This document shows, in pieces, positions 38,311 through 50,500 of a stretch of DNA of 64,000 nt (within the stretch, counting starts at the first letter, position 1; every line of letters starts with the position of its first letter). This DNA is from Sphagnum magellanicum. Taxonomy: Eukaryota; Streptophyta; Sphagnopsida; Sphagnales; Sphagnaceae. The notes under the pieces were generated by a model. It ran no database searches, was not told the DNA's origin, and saw only the letters and a program-made list of their open reading frames with translations. The position numbers and the translations under genes were made by a program. Location of the stretch: contig CM038912.1 of assembly GCA_021904315.1 (NCBI GenBank), positions 12,797,061 through 12,861,060 on the forward strand, read 5' to 3'.

Positions 38311-38889
38311 ATCTTACTACAAGAGATCTTGTATTTTACAACCAATCATTTTGTAATTACATGCAATTACATATCATTTATGATTTTTTTCACAACTATT
38401 AATCATCTTTGAAGATTTTGTGACTATGTTGCAACTACATTATAACTATTTAAAGTTTCATCTTTCCATGTGAACAACTTAAAGATGAATTTCATTTTTG
38501 AATAAGCTATTAAGTCTCATTAATCAAATTAATAACCAAAATGCAATCACAAATAAGATGTCTGAAGTATTTTTATGAATATATTAAGGATATATGTGTA
38601 TAGGTGTATTAAAGTTATATTTAACATATTTTCAAAATATATTATGAGTATATTTTAAATATTTTAAAAGTTTATTATTGAAATCACAAGGTATATTATA
38701 TTTTCATTTAAATTATTAAGGTTTTATTAAGTTTATTAATGTTACGTTAAGGGTATTGCATGTATATTAAAGTTGTATTAAAGCATGTTCATTATATTGC
38801 AATTAAATATAATGTTGATTTTTTTTTCCCACTCAAGGTTGTACCAACATGTACCAAAAGGATATCATAGTTGTGAAAACCCAATATTG

Positions 38890-39136
38890 GTGTTAAATAT
38901 TAATTAAGTATTAACCAAGTTTTAATTAAACTAAATTTTAATTCAATTTTTTATTTAATCAAAGTTTAACCAAGTTTTAGTTTGGGCAAGATTTATCTAA
39001 GCTTTAATTTAACTACTTGGTTTAGCCAATTTTTGTTTAACCATGGTTTAATCAATTTTTAGTTTAACGAAGGTTTAGTCAAGTTTTTGTTTAGCCAATG
39101 CTTAACCAAATTTTAATCTAACCAACATATAATAAC
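38890..39136. repeat. minisatellite, left part
   Basis: Imperfect tandem copies of a unit of about 27-30 bp, roughly AAGTTTTAGTTTAACCAAGG followed by TTTA and a short tail. The same units resume at 40394 on the other side of the CACTA element, so the array was one block before the insertion. Confidence 0.7.
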
Positions 39137-40393
39137 CACTAGTAGAAATCATGTCATTTGCAACCATTCCCTGTGTGATTAAATGCCGCTTACAATTACA
39201 AATGGTTGCCTACGCGATTATTTCTCAAATTTTGATGGGTTTTGGTTTTCCTTTCAACTAGTTGCAACTATGACCTATTTCATCCTTCTAATAAGTTGAT
39301 TTTTCATCATGTCTTTGTAATTTTGTAACATCGTATATATGTTTAGTTGCACATGCAACCAAAACAATCACATTAAAATTGCATAAAGTAGGTATATCCT
39401 ACCTAGTAGCTACATGTATAGACTCTTTAATAGTACATATGTACATATATATATATATATACCTACCTACCTACCTACCTACTTATTATGTACATACACC
39501 TTATGTACTTACTTATTATGTACGTACGTACGTACTTATTTAATTACTAGGTATCTACCTACCCTACTACCTACCTGGTTATTTAATTATTAGGTACCTA
39601 CATACATAAACCCCTACATACCCACTATTTACCTAATAGGCTCTTTAGTTGTAAATAATTATTTAAAGGCCATTTAAATAGGTATTTAAAATAATTAATC
39701 ATCTAACTTGGCTATTTAAATATGTATTTATAATTATTATTATTTAAATAGGTACTTAATAATAACTTATGTTACCTAGTAGGTACGCTATGTAACATTA
39801 TGTGTTAGGGAATAGTTGTAACTATGCTACAACTATGCAACTAGGCTACAACTAAAATTTTATCCCATATTGTTTGTCTTCCTTTTCAAGTTTACAAACT
39901 ATATATAAGTAGGTTGGCTTGGTGTAGTAAACACATTCAATTTTTTAAATGACCATATGGGAAGAGCTAATCACATAGGCTCCATCGAAAAGGCTAAATC
40001 TAAATGATTATAAACAATTTTAAGTTGCCATGTGGCACAATTTTAGGACACCACATGGCACAATCTAAGCATTTTAATTGGATGGTTGAAAAAAAGAAAT
40101 ATTTCTTTGGCAAATATTTTGAAAAACTACAAATGATGCCACGTGTCACACTCTTAAATTACCACATGTCACATTCTTAGGTTACCACGTGTGAACATAT
40201 TGGTGTGCATTGTAGTCATTGTAGGAACTCATCCCTAAAGACATGTATAAAATCATCAAATTTGTATTCTATTTCAATTGCCATTTGTGACTAGTGTCAT
40301 TGGCAACTTGTGATTTGTTGCTAAGTTGATTTCTAGCTGCAAGTGTCATTTGTGACTACATTTAATTGCAAATGACGTTTTGTTTTACTAATG
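39137..40393. mobile_element. non-autonomous CACTA element, AAC target duplication
   Basis: Left end CACTAGTAGAAATCATGTCA with CATTTGCAA just inside; the reverse complement of the right end is CATTAGTAAAACAAAACGTC with CATTTGCAA. AAC flanks both sides (39134-39136 and 40394-40396). The length is 1257 bp with no transposase. Inside are (AT)n at 39445-39460, (ACCT)n at 39461-39483, further ACCT/AGGT-derived tracts to about 39800, and repeated CCATGTGGCACA or CCACGTGTCACA boxes at 40020-40200. CACTAGTAGAAA is a classic CACTA (En/Spm-type) terminus. Confidence 0.88.
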
Positions 40394-40640
40394 AACTAAG
40401 TTTTAGTTTAATAGAAGTTTAATCAAGTTTTAGTTTAACCAAAGTTTAGTTGAATTTTAATTTAGATAAGGTTTATTATGTTTTAATCAATCCAAGGTTC
40501 ATCCAAGTTTCAATTTAGCTAAGGCTTATAAAATTTTAATCTAGCCAAGTTTTATCCAAGTTTCAATTTAGTTAAGGTTTATTGAGTTTTAATCTAGCCA
40601 AGGTTTAGCCGACTTTCAATTTACTTAAGGTTTGGTAACA
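40394..40640. repeat. minisatellite, right part
   Basis: Continuation of the array at 38890-39136, with units such as AAGTTTTAGTTTAACCAAAG and the variant AAGTTTCAATTTAGCTAAGG. It ends near TTTGGTAACAAC at about 40640. Confidence 0.7.
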
Positions 40641-41544
40641 ACATTGCAATGAATATTTATTTTTTATAATTCGATCACTTCATTCTTTGAATTAAATGCC
40701 AAAAATGAAAAAGAATGTTATGCATGACATGTTTTTTAATTGCCTCACAAGAAACCAACAAACTTAAAATTAAAGAAGATAACAATTTCCTTATTCATCT
40801 TTTATATCATTTTTGACACCAAGCACAAGTGCATGATAACTATAAATATAAGTCCTAAGATCTACTAAAAGTTATAGTAATGTGTCACATGCCCTTGCAT
40901 ATCCCACATACAAATTTCAAATTTGTACAAGTAGCTGAAATTTAGTTATATGTTAATTACAAGGGATATCTAGTTGCACGGCAAACATTCAACTTCAATA
41001 GACACAAATTTTCATAGTTCAAGCTCAAAAAGATGAGGTTTACACATATAAGGCAATGGCATTGTTAATACAATGTATACATTGTTTTAATCTCACTTCA
41101 AAATTATAATTTCAATTAATTAATTTGTAAATGATGTGATTTATTATGGTTGCAACAAAGTTGATGCCTAGTTGTATCACAATTGAATTACAATCTTACA
41201 ATAGTGAAACAATGTAAGATTTTGGAACCTATTTGCATAACTGATTGTATTATAAATAACAACATATTTGATATTTAGTTACAAAAAAGTTGAATATGTT
41301 AGTTAATCATTGCCATGGTACTAATTAGCAATTGCCATAGTTCAATTGATGATTGTCATAATGACAATGCATACACATGGTATGATTATACATGTCAAGG
41401 TCGTACACTAATTGTCAGATAATTAGCTTTAACAACTTTCATGCAACTTGCACACGTATTCAAAATACATTCACCACGATCATATAATGTCCCATATTTT
41501 TATGGAACATGTTCACCTAGTTGCATAGTAATTACACTAAACAT

Positions 41545-41590
41545 CAAGTTGTAAGGTAGTGAAGTTTCATAAGCACAATTTCTCATAACG
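41545..41590 (-). repeat. CACTA-type right terminus, isolated
   Basis: Read on the minus strand, CGTTATGAGAAATTGTGC is followed by TGAAACTTCACTACC and TTACAACTT. This closely resembles the right end of the 44208-46075 element (CACTGTGAGAAATTGTG ... GAAACCGTGTAACCTTGCAAC). A weak left partner may be TTACTACAAGAGATC near 38314, in which case the 39137 element would be nested inside it; that is uncertain. Confidence 0.4.
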
Positions 41591-41918
41591 ATGGTGTTGA
41601 ATTTTTATTTTTTAAAAAAGACATGTTTCCAATCTTCATCACCTAAGAATTCACCAAAAAAATCCAATTTGGAACTATCATCCAAAAGGATAACTTATGG
41701 AACCTAAAGTTTATCTACCTAAACCAACTTTGATACATCATTATCACTAAAATTATTTAATGTGAGATTGTTTAAATGCATTTTATATATTGGTCTAACT
41801 TTCATCCACATGGATATGTTTATATAAAAAAATATCGGTTGATTTTTTTGGATACAATATTATTAAAATGGTTTAATAAAAAATAATTAGAATGGGGTTT
41901 CATCTATGTGGTAATATA

Positions 41919-42066
41919 CATTAATAGAAAAACTATCTTTTACAACTTGTCTTTAGTAACTAAAGGTGTCATATGCAACTAAAAAATAGTTGCATATAAC
42001 ATTTTTTAGTTGTATATGACATTTTTAATTGCTTAAAACATTATAAAAATCATTTTCCTTCTAGTG
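41919..42066. mobile_element. 148-bp foldback element with CACTA-like ends
   Basis: Ends CATTAATAGAAAA and (reverse complement) CACTAGAAGGAAAA continue into arms of about 65 bp that pair almost to the centre, which reads TATGCAACTAAAAAATAGTT. The flanks are ATA and CTA, possibly a worn 3-bp duplication. The whole element would fold into a hairpin. It looks like an extreme internal-deletion derivative of the local CACTA family. Confidence 0.55.
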
Positions 42067-42380
42067 CTATTTCAAGAATTCTTATTGAATGTTAAATGTT
42101 TATTATCAATTACATTACATTACATAACATAATTTACTAAAATTAAACAATTTACACTAAAATGTTAAAAGCAACCAAAATCAAGTTGTTTAACAATCAT
42201 AGATTCAACTTTAATTAACATGCATATAAAAAGACCATAATCAAAATTTTGATTAGCCATTTCATACTTCAAAAAATCCTTATATAAACTATTGCTCCAC
42301 ACATTTGTATAACTATAATAACTTTTGATTACATATTATTATGAACAAGTTTATTTCATGTCTTTTTACATTATTTATGT

Positions 42381-42790
42381 AAGTAGGTAGGTAAGTAGGT
42401 AGGTAGGTAGTAGGGTCGGAAGATAAGTAATAATTAAGTAAATGACTAATATTTTGATACATTTATCTAGTTGTGAGATGTCCACCTATTACCTATCACC
42501 TACCTATTTACATTAATTTACCCACCTATTATTTACCTATAAGTACTTACATATTAATTATCAACCTTTACCTTCATATAACCTTCATATGGTATTAACT
42601 TCAAACCTATCAACATATATACCTACCTACATGTAATTTACTTATAAGTTATATACTTATTAACCTACATATGTACCTATTACCAATTTATCTATTACTT
42701 ATTTTCCCATCCATCTGTTACCAACCTACCCACTTATGATTAACCTACCTATTTACCTATTACTAGCCTACTTAACTTTACTCTCTTCAT
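42381..42790. repeat. AGGT/ACCT-derived simple repeat tract
   Basis: A (GTAG)n/(AGGT)n run at 42381-42411 is followed by scattered ACCTACC, ACCTATTACC and similar words on the same strand until about 42780. Such tracts otherwise occur inside the CACTA-like elements of this window, so this is probably part of a worn one. Confidence 0.5.
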
Positions 42791-43198
42791 CAATAATTTG
42801 ATTTTGATGTTGTAACTAAATTAACCTCAAAATTATCAATATTACATATGTAGTCCTAGTCATCAAAATATAATCATTGATTAGCAAATATTGTATAATC
42901 ATGTAATATCATCCCATTTAGTGAGTGCAAGGTATTATTGATGCACCTTTGGGCTTTTCAAATGGTAAAATTGGGGTAAATATGAATGGAATACAACCGA
43001 AGTTGTGTTTTTAACTCCATGTACTTGGGGGTTAAAGAAGGTGTTGGAACTTCATGACGAGATTATGACATTGTGTTAATGTGAGTTCATTAACAAATCA
43101 ATCTCAACAAAGTCATTTGAGATAACAAGATTTGGTGCAATTCACTAAATTATGTGGTATTGGAAAATAGTAGCTCATAAAATTTCATAAAGTTAAAT

Positions 43199-44000
43199 TG
43201 TCACAACCTTAGCCTTGGGCTCGTGACCAAGGGAAAGGCTTGTAAAGGCCCAGGAATCACATTTCATGTTTTCAAGAGTGTAAGAGAGTGTGAGGGAATG
43301 AACCCACACAATCCCAAGTGGGCTCCCATTTTGGGAGTTGGACTCCTGATGGACTCCCAAATTTTTAAAAAAAGATTAAAGGGGCCAAAATTCATAAGAT
43401 TGAAACGTTCCTTATACAATTGGAAAGTTTTTGAAACATAGATGTCTAAAATGGGCTCGCATGATTCATTTGGGCATTAAAAAAAAAGTTATGGCCAAAA
43501 AAAGGGTTAGTAGTCAAACTACCAATTTGATTCCCGACCACTAAAAGTCAAGAACCTCCCTGATTTACTTGCGTTTAAGTGTCGTATCACATATCATTGC
43601 AAAGATCTTGACAAGGAATATAACTCTTTATACCTCATTTTAATCAATGGTCTTCACAAGAAGTTATGAGCTTTCAAAGTCGCAAGAGTCTTAATTTTTG
43701 GAATTTTGGAACTCCCAACTTAGGAGTCTTGGGACAAAATGACATTTGGGTGTAAGCCCTGTGGCTAGGCATAGAGAATACTATAAGGGGGGAAGGTGAT
43801 GGTTTCCCCCAAGTTTGGGCCATGGTGAGTCTTGTGAATCCGTGTATGCCCGTGGTTCGTTCGTGCACCAAAAGTGCTCCAACTATGCACTAACCAACTT
43901 GTTGTTTCGTTTGTGCAGGTTCATGTGAATTGTTGGCCCACAAATCATTCGTCTTAATCCCCATCCCATAGCTCCAGCACGCCCTTCTACCTTCGAAGTG
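43199..44000 (+). repeat. dispersed repeat R1
   Basis: Collinear with 46513-47285. Shared blocks include CCCAAGTGG.TCCCA, CAAACTA.CAATTTGATT then ACCA.TAAAA, TTTTTG.ATTTTGGAACTCCCA-type and AAGTTTGGGCCATGGTGA. It starts TGTCACAACC. The pair flanks the CACTA element at 44208-46075 and may be two LTRs of a decayed retrotransposon, but I see no coding remnant between them. Confidence 0.55.
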
Positions 44001-44207
44001 CTGCGAACTAAGGAACATATCTCAGCTCTTTATCCTTTTGTTGTTTTCACATTGGACTCACGGTTGAAGCTTTCAAGGAGCTTAGGGGTGTGTCATAAAT
44101 AGTTTTAGGACTTAATCGTAAATAATCCAAATTCATTTAATTCACATAACCCATGTCCTTGGGAGAAGCACCATCTATTTCATGTAATATATTTTATAAT
44201 TAGCAAT

Positions 44208-46075
44208 CACTATGAGAAAAATGGGTGTTTTACAACTAACCTTGTAACTCACTGTATTTGTATGCCGTGAGTGCTAACGGACATGTTGCATGAATTGTAG
44301 AGTTGCAACTCATCATATATACAATGCAACTCATTAAAACTCAATTGTAACTCAATTGCAATTCAATTAAAACAACTCATTTTCAACTACTATGCAATTC
44401 CATTATAATTATACCCATGATGTCATGTTGACGTCATTGATTGTCATCCATCTATTAAAATCCAACATGTGGCACTATGAAATTTTTTGGACGTAAAAAT
44501 GATTTTTTTTCAAAATATTCATCCCAATTGTTCATTATGATTATTAATGATGGTCCAATGTTGTGACACGTGGCACAATTTTTTTTGCCACATGGCATAT
44601 TAATTACATTTTTAAAATATAAAATAAATATAAATATCTTTTTAATAGTTAGGTAGGTTGTACAAAACCATAGGTAGGTAAAAAAATAAGACCTACTTAC
44701 TTACATAGGTAGGTAAATAGGTAGGAAAACACAAGATTAAATGAACTAAAGAATAGCCTTGATTTTTTTTTAAAAATTATGTTTTTTTTTTTTTTTTTTG
44801 AGATTAAATTTTTTGGAGCTCATCCCAAAATCACACTTATATTTTATTGTGAAAATATGAAAGAACAAACCTTCTTTATATAGTTTGTAACATGGGATAT
44901 GAAGATAAAACATACATGTTAAATCTTTTAGATGTTCCTTAGTTGCAAATTGAATTACGATTGAATTGCAACTATAACACTTAAGCACTTAAGGCAAATT
45001 AGATCCAAAGGGAGAGCTCCATTGTTTTTAATGTCCAAAAAAAACTTGAACCCTTCTTATTGGCGCCTCTAAGGCACTAAATATTGTCAAAAATGGAATA
45101 GAATTAAAAAAGTTATGGCCCCCAAAGTAGAGGGGGTCAAAAATTCAAAAAAACAAACCACCGAATGTTATAAAAATTAGTTCCCAAACACCTAAAAAAA
45201 TCTTTGTATGTTGTTGTTCTGTTGTTATTAAAATTCAAAGATGATTTGGAAAACTTCATGTGGCGCTCCTATAACACTTTAAATCGTTTAAAATGAATAA
45301 GAAACAAGAAAGTTTTGAGGTTTGAAAGTAGGAAGGGTCCAAAAAAAAAGGGGAAAAACTATGTTTTGTAAGTTGAAAAACTTATTTCTTTTATTGTTAT
45401 TTTTTCATTATTCCCTTTCTTTTACATTTCAAAGATGATTTTTAAAGCTTGAAGTAGTGCTCCCATAACATTTCAAATCACTTAACATGAAACACATATG
45501 ATGAAGATATAAATAATTGATGAATATGTATTTTTATTAAGTTGTAAATAATTATATCATAATCAAAATGTAGTTGAATAATAATATTTTAGTAATGGTG
45601 TACTAATGGTTGTACTAATTGTATAAATGGGAATCATAATTGAAAATTAGTTACAGATGTATTCCATAATGGGTGGTGAAAATGTGAACACATGGCATGA
45701 TCACATGTATTTACATTTTACCTAGTTGTAATATAGTTGTTGCTTTAGTGGTACATTACAACAATTCTAAAGTAATTGCCACATGCAACTACAATGTAAC
45801 TCTTTAAAAAATCAAACATGGTTGATTACACATGTATGTACAATGTGTATAAATTATTGTGTAGAAAATCGATTTTCAATTCACTTGAAACTATATTACA
45901 ACTAACTGATTTTTTGACGTGACAATTTATTTATTAATACATCATATTTTTAAGGGGATAGTTGCCAACTAGTTGTAATACCCAAAAGATAGTTGCACAA
46001 TAGTTGTATATGAGTTGTTTTTTGAATTTTAGTTGCAAGGTTACACGGTTTCAACAAACACAATTTCTCACAGTG
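44208..46075. mobile_element. non-autonomous CACTA element, AAT target duplication
   Basis: Left end CACTATGAGAAAAATGGGTG, then TACAACTAACCTTGTAACT; the reverse complement of the right end is CACTGTGAGAAATTGTGTTT, then CCTTGCAACTAAAA. AAT flanks both sides (44205-44207 and 46076-46078). The length is 1868 bp and no transposase is present. It carries CACGTGGCACA/CCACATGGCAT boxes (44560-44600), AGGT/ACCT tracts (44650-44735) and many short TTGCAACT or AGTTGTAAT motifs near both ends, the subterminal repeats expected of CACTA elements. Confidence 0.88.
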
Positions 46076-46512
46076 AATGAAAATTACATTAAAATGCAAA
46101 AACTTTTAGGACTACTAAGGGAATTCTAAATTTTAAAAAAATTGTCAAAACTTGAATGCCATTATTTTGTGGGAGCATAATTCATGCATATAAACTCAAA
46201 AATTAAAAATTGTCAATGGGCAACATTATACCCCTTGAAGAGATATTTCAACATCATAATGCATGTTTCAATTTAATTTCATTTCACCCATGTTTCTTGG
46301 ATTTTGGTGGTTGGGAGTTGAATTATTAATTTGATTTCTAGTTGTTATTTTGGCTAATATTTGAGCTTCAAATTTTTAAATACAAAATGCGAGCCCATTT
46401 TCGCTATTTACATTTCAATTTTTATTAATGATTTAAAAAGGGCTTTAGTTGAACAAGGTTTGTTATCTACAATTTTGTCCCAAGGATTTGGGACAGTTGG
46501 GGGGATTCAAAT

Positions 46513-47285
46513 TTTCAATGTTGCAACCCTAACCTTAGGCTTGTAACAAATTTTAAGGCATGACAAGGATAGTAGTTTGGGAACATATCCTAAGATTCAA
46601 GCACATTCTCATAGCACAACCGTGGGAAGGAGCAAGGAAGTGAATCCCAAAATTCCCAAGTGGATTCCCACTTCCAAATGGATTATGATTTAGGGAGTTG
46701 GAGTCTTGTGAGCGACATTTTGGGACAAAAGTGCAAATAAAAAAATCCAAATTTGTTAATTTTTATACCAATGAAAAACTCTTGAAGTGTGGATATTTGC
46801 ATTTCCATTTGGAGATTTAAAGTTCAAGTCATTTGGTCATTTGAAAGTGATCATTAATCAAACTAACAATTTGATTATTAACAACCATTAAAATCTAAGA
46901 AAGAAGGGTCAAATGCAATTCAATTGGGGTGTGCAATAAAGCCTTGCAAATGTCTTTCAACTTTGTTTTTAAAAGTCCTTAATCGTAGTTTATATGTGAA
47001 AATAATGAACCCACAAAATTTTAACATTCATAAATTAATAATTTTTGAGTTTTTGAAACTCCCATTTTGGAGTTTAAATTTTTTTTGTCACTTTGATGTG
47101 GTTTTCATTGTTAATCATTTAATTTATTATAAGAAGGAGAATGGCCATTCCTTTCAAGTTTGGGCCATGGTGAATTTTGTGAAATTTTTTATGCACCATT
47201 TTGGTTTGTGCAAGTTGACTTCACCTTGAATTCACATTTGTGAGATCTTAATCCCATCTTAAAACCCCCATATCATTTCTTTCTC
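46513..47285 (+). repeat. dispersed repeat R2
   Basis: The second, more AT-rich copy of R1 (43199-44000), same orientation. A further partial copy in opposite orientation lies at about 47405-47560: its minus strand reads GTGAGAAAGTGCAAGGGAATGA, like GTAAGAGAGTGTGAGGGAATGA of R1. The higher AT content fits C-to-T decay. Confidence 0.55.
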
Positions 47286-47560
47286 TTGAGGCTCAGGATG
47301 CTTTAAGTTTGGATTTTGTTGCAAAACCAAAAAAATGTTAATTCTTTGCCTACAATATCATTTGACAAACTTGATGCTTCATCACCCAATAAGAAATCAT
47401 TTGGGAATGTTGGGATTCATTCCCTTGCACTTTCTCACATTTACAAAAATGTGATTGAGTCCCATGGCATTTTCTTGGGCCCACCTCCTTTATCATGTTT
47501 TAAATTTAATCATGAATCAAGGGTTAGGGTTAGGACAACTATAATCACATATTATGAATA

Positions 47561-50500
47561 TATTCCTTGGTTGTAATGTATTATAATTGTGTCATAATAA
47601 ATATGATTAAAATTAGTGGACCTACACAAAAACATGTCTTCCATGATTACGTGATTAAAAAAAAAAAGTTACAAAATGTTTTAATCATGAATGTTGGGTT
47701 TGGGTGTAGTGAATATTGAACAAAAGTTTTAGTGAAAATTTAATAAAATCGAAATTAAAATTTTATTAAAAAAAATTAGGGCACATATTTGGTATTGGTG
47801 GAAAGTTTTCAATGAGTAGGTTTTTTCAAAGGTAATTTCATAAGTTGATAAGAAAAAGCTAGAGATATTGAATTTTGAGTGATATTTAAAATTTGAAGTT
47901 CAATAAATGTAATAAAAATAAAAATTTAATGGAATTTGGATTTCAAACTTACATAGGTTATACAAGGCTAACATGATTACCCTTTTCAACATTAGTTAGA
48001 AAACCAATGTGGGGATTTAATTTTTTAATTAGATACAACTTTCCAAAACCTAGTTGTGGAAAAATCATTTTTGTAATTTTTGTACAACAAGGAAAATAAC
48101 ATGGCCAATGGGAAATTCCACATCTCATTTCCCAATGTGACATGAAAGGGCAAATTGAAGGGCCAATAATAGATGATGAAAAAACTTGATTAAGTGAAAT
48201 GGTTCCAAATGTGAATTAAGTATGATTTGTGTCATTGGCCCAAGTGTTAAAGTTTTGGATGTGAAAGGGTAAACGAAAGGACCAATATGATGAAAAAACA
48301 TTGATTGATTGAAAAACGAAGTTTTGTAAATTTTAATTAATTTTCAATGATTTTTTTTATAAATTCAAAATTTGCAAAATAACGATTGTGCACATTATTT
48401 TGTCAAAAACTTTCCAATGTTACCAAGAGCATAGCAAAGGGTTCCACAATTTGGGATGATTAAGGTGTGGTTACACACACACACACACACACACACATTT
48501 TTTTAATATGTTAATGATGATGATTTAATTATTCCAATGACAATGATAATCAAAATTGGTTTAAATAGGTAAAAAGTCCATTAGTGATCATCACCATGAC
48601 AATTTTGAATGTCGTCCATTAAACAATTATGAAAAGCATTTCACAACTACCTAACTAACTCATTTCATCAATTCCAATATGACAATTATGAAAACATTCC
48701 AAAACTATTTCACTCCTTTCATTAACCCAACTACTTGGATATGAAAAGGCAAAATAATATGTACCTTCTCGTAATTGAATTTTAATAATTTGGTTGAATC
48801 CAACTCAACACAAATACATTACAAAAATAATTCAATTGAAACCAATTTGATTTGAATTGGATTTGGTTGAATTCAACCAAGTTCAAATAAATTATAATTG
48901 AGTTGCATTATATGAATTCATTCAATATTAAATCATTTAAATGTGATTTAATTTATACAAGATCAACTCATCCTTTTCATCATCACTAGTAGTTGTGTAG
49001 AGCCCAAGTGGGATAAAATTAAAAACCATTAATTATCTACATTCATGAATTATATCCAAGCTTAGAGAATATTGTCACCTTGATGGTAAAAAACAATCAA
49101 ACTCATGTTGTTTATTATACATTAACTCCAACCATCAAACGTGATCAAATTTCTCTTAAAGATCCCTTATTGCATTTTTTGAATATACCTCACAAATACC
49201 TATCTATACACAAGGCCTTGACCTTTCAAGCCTTTCAAATATTTGATCAATGTGCCAAAAACAACCAAAATCATGATGTTCAACAAACATAAATTCAAAA
49301 TTATACAATATTTTCATTAATGACATAACACAAACATAAACTCCAAGCATGATTGAACTTCAATCCCCAATCCTCTTCTTGTAGCTTTGCAATCAACAAG
49401 TAATCTTTGAACAACATAAATTTCAAACTAGACAATTTGCACCAAAGTGTCAAAAGCAACCCAAATCAAGCTACCTATTCAACAAGCATAGATTCAAATT
49501 TAATTTAACCTATGTTTGGAAAGACTGGTATCAGAACAAAAGGACCACTACTAGAAAAATCAACTAGCCGCTTTCTACTTAAAAAAATTCTACATAAACC
49601 AGTTCCATATGAAATTCACCAACTTAATACAAAACGATCCATGAAGTTGCAAAAATATTAATTAACAAGTCATAATGTGAGCCATTTTTTCAATTTTGTG
49701 ATGTAGCCACATTTTTGATTATCCATAAGAGGCATTAGCCAAATTTCGTTGTAGGTCAGAGAGCAAAGCAGAAAATTTCAAGAATCCTACTATATTTATG
49801 CGACCTGCTGGAACCTATGTCTAAGTACCATGATTTCAGGGAAAAAATAAAAATCCTTGAAATCTGGTGGCGATATTGGCACATTTGTTTCACAAGAATG
49901 CTTTGTACAAGTTGGATTTTTCTTTTGTCACCTACTGATGAAAATTCTTCCCCGAAAACAAATACCACTGGTCATGGTAATAGAGTTTTCCTTAAAAAGT
50001 CACCGTGTCTTCAGGTCTCCTTTCACACCTTATCCCCCTCTTTGAGTGATGTAAGGTAGTTTTATTAAAACTGGTTATAAAATGCTGAAACTGAGCATTT
50101 AATGCATAAGGTTCAAGGTAATTATAGTAATTGAACAGGTAGGAGCAGTGAAAATATATGCAGCAACAGTGGAGGCGCTCATGAAAAAGGAAACAGGGGG
50201 TCAAAACAGGTTGAAACTCAGTTTACCACAAAAAAAATGGTGCATTCCTGAGCTCCCCCCCCCCCTTGAAGGCTAATGCACTTGTTCGCAGGGTTTTGTG
50301 AATCTCACCCGGTTTTGGACCAAACTCAGGGTTCTGGTGCTGTGTTTTCCTGACTTTACAAAAAACTTTAATACATAATGAACATTCCTCAAAAAATGTG
50401 AGACCAAATGAATACTACCTTTTAATGAAACTGGTGGGAGTTTCATAGTTCCCTCCCTGAGGGGTAGGCTGCAGAGCCAAACAAATGCGTATGAATGAGG

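Noticed and set aside
47518..47535. GGGTTAGGGTTAGG, telomere-like
   Set aside because: Only two units, and within a copy of the dispersed repeat R1/R2.
49546..49570. CACTACTAGAAAAATCAAC as left end of a CACTA element
   Set aside because: No matching inverted right end with a 3-bp duplication was found, so no element is claimed.
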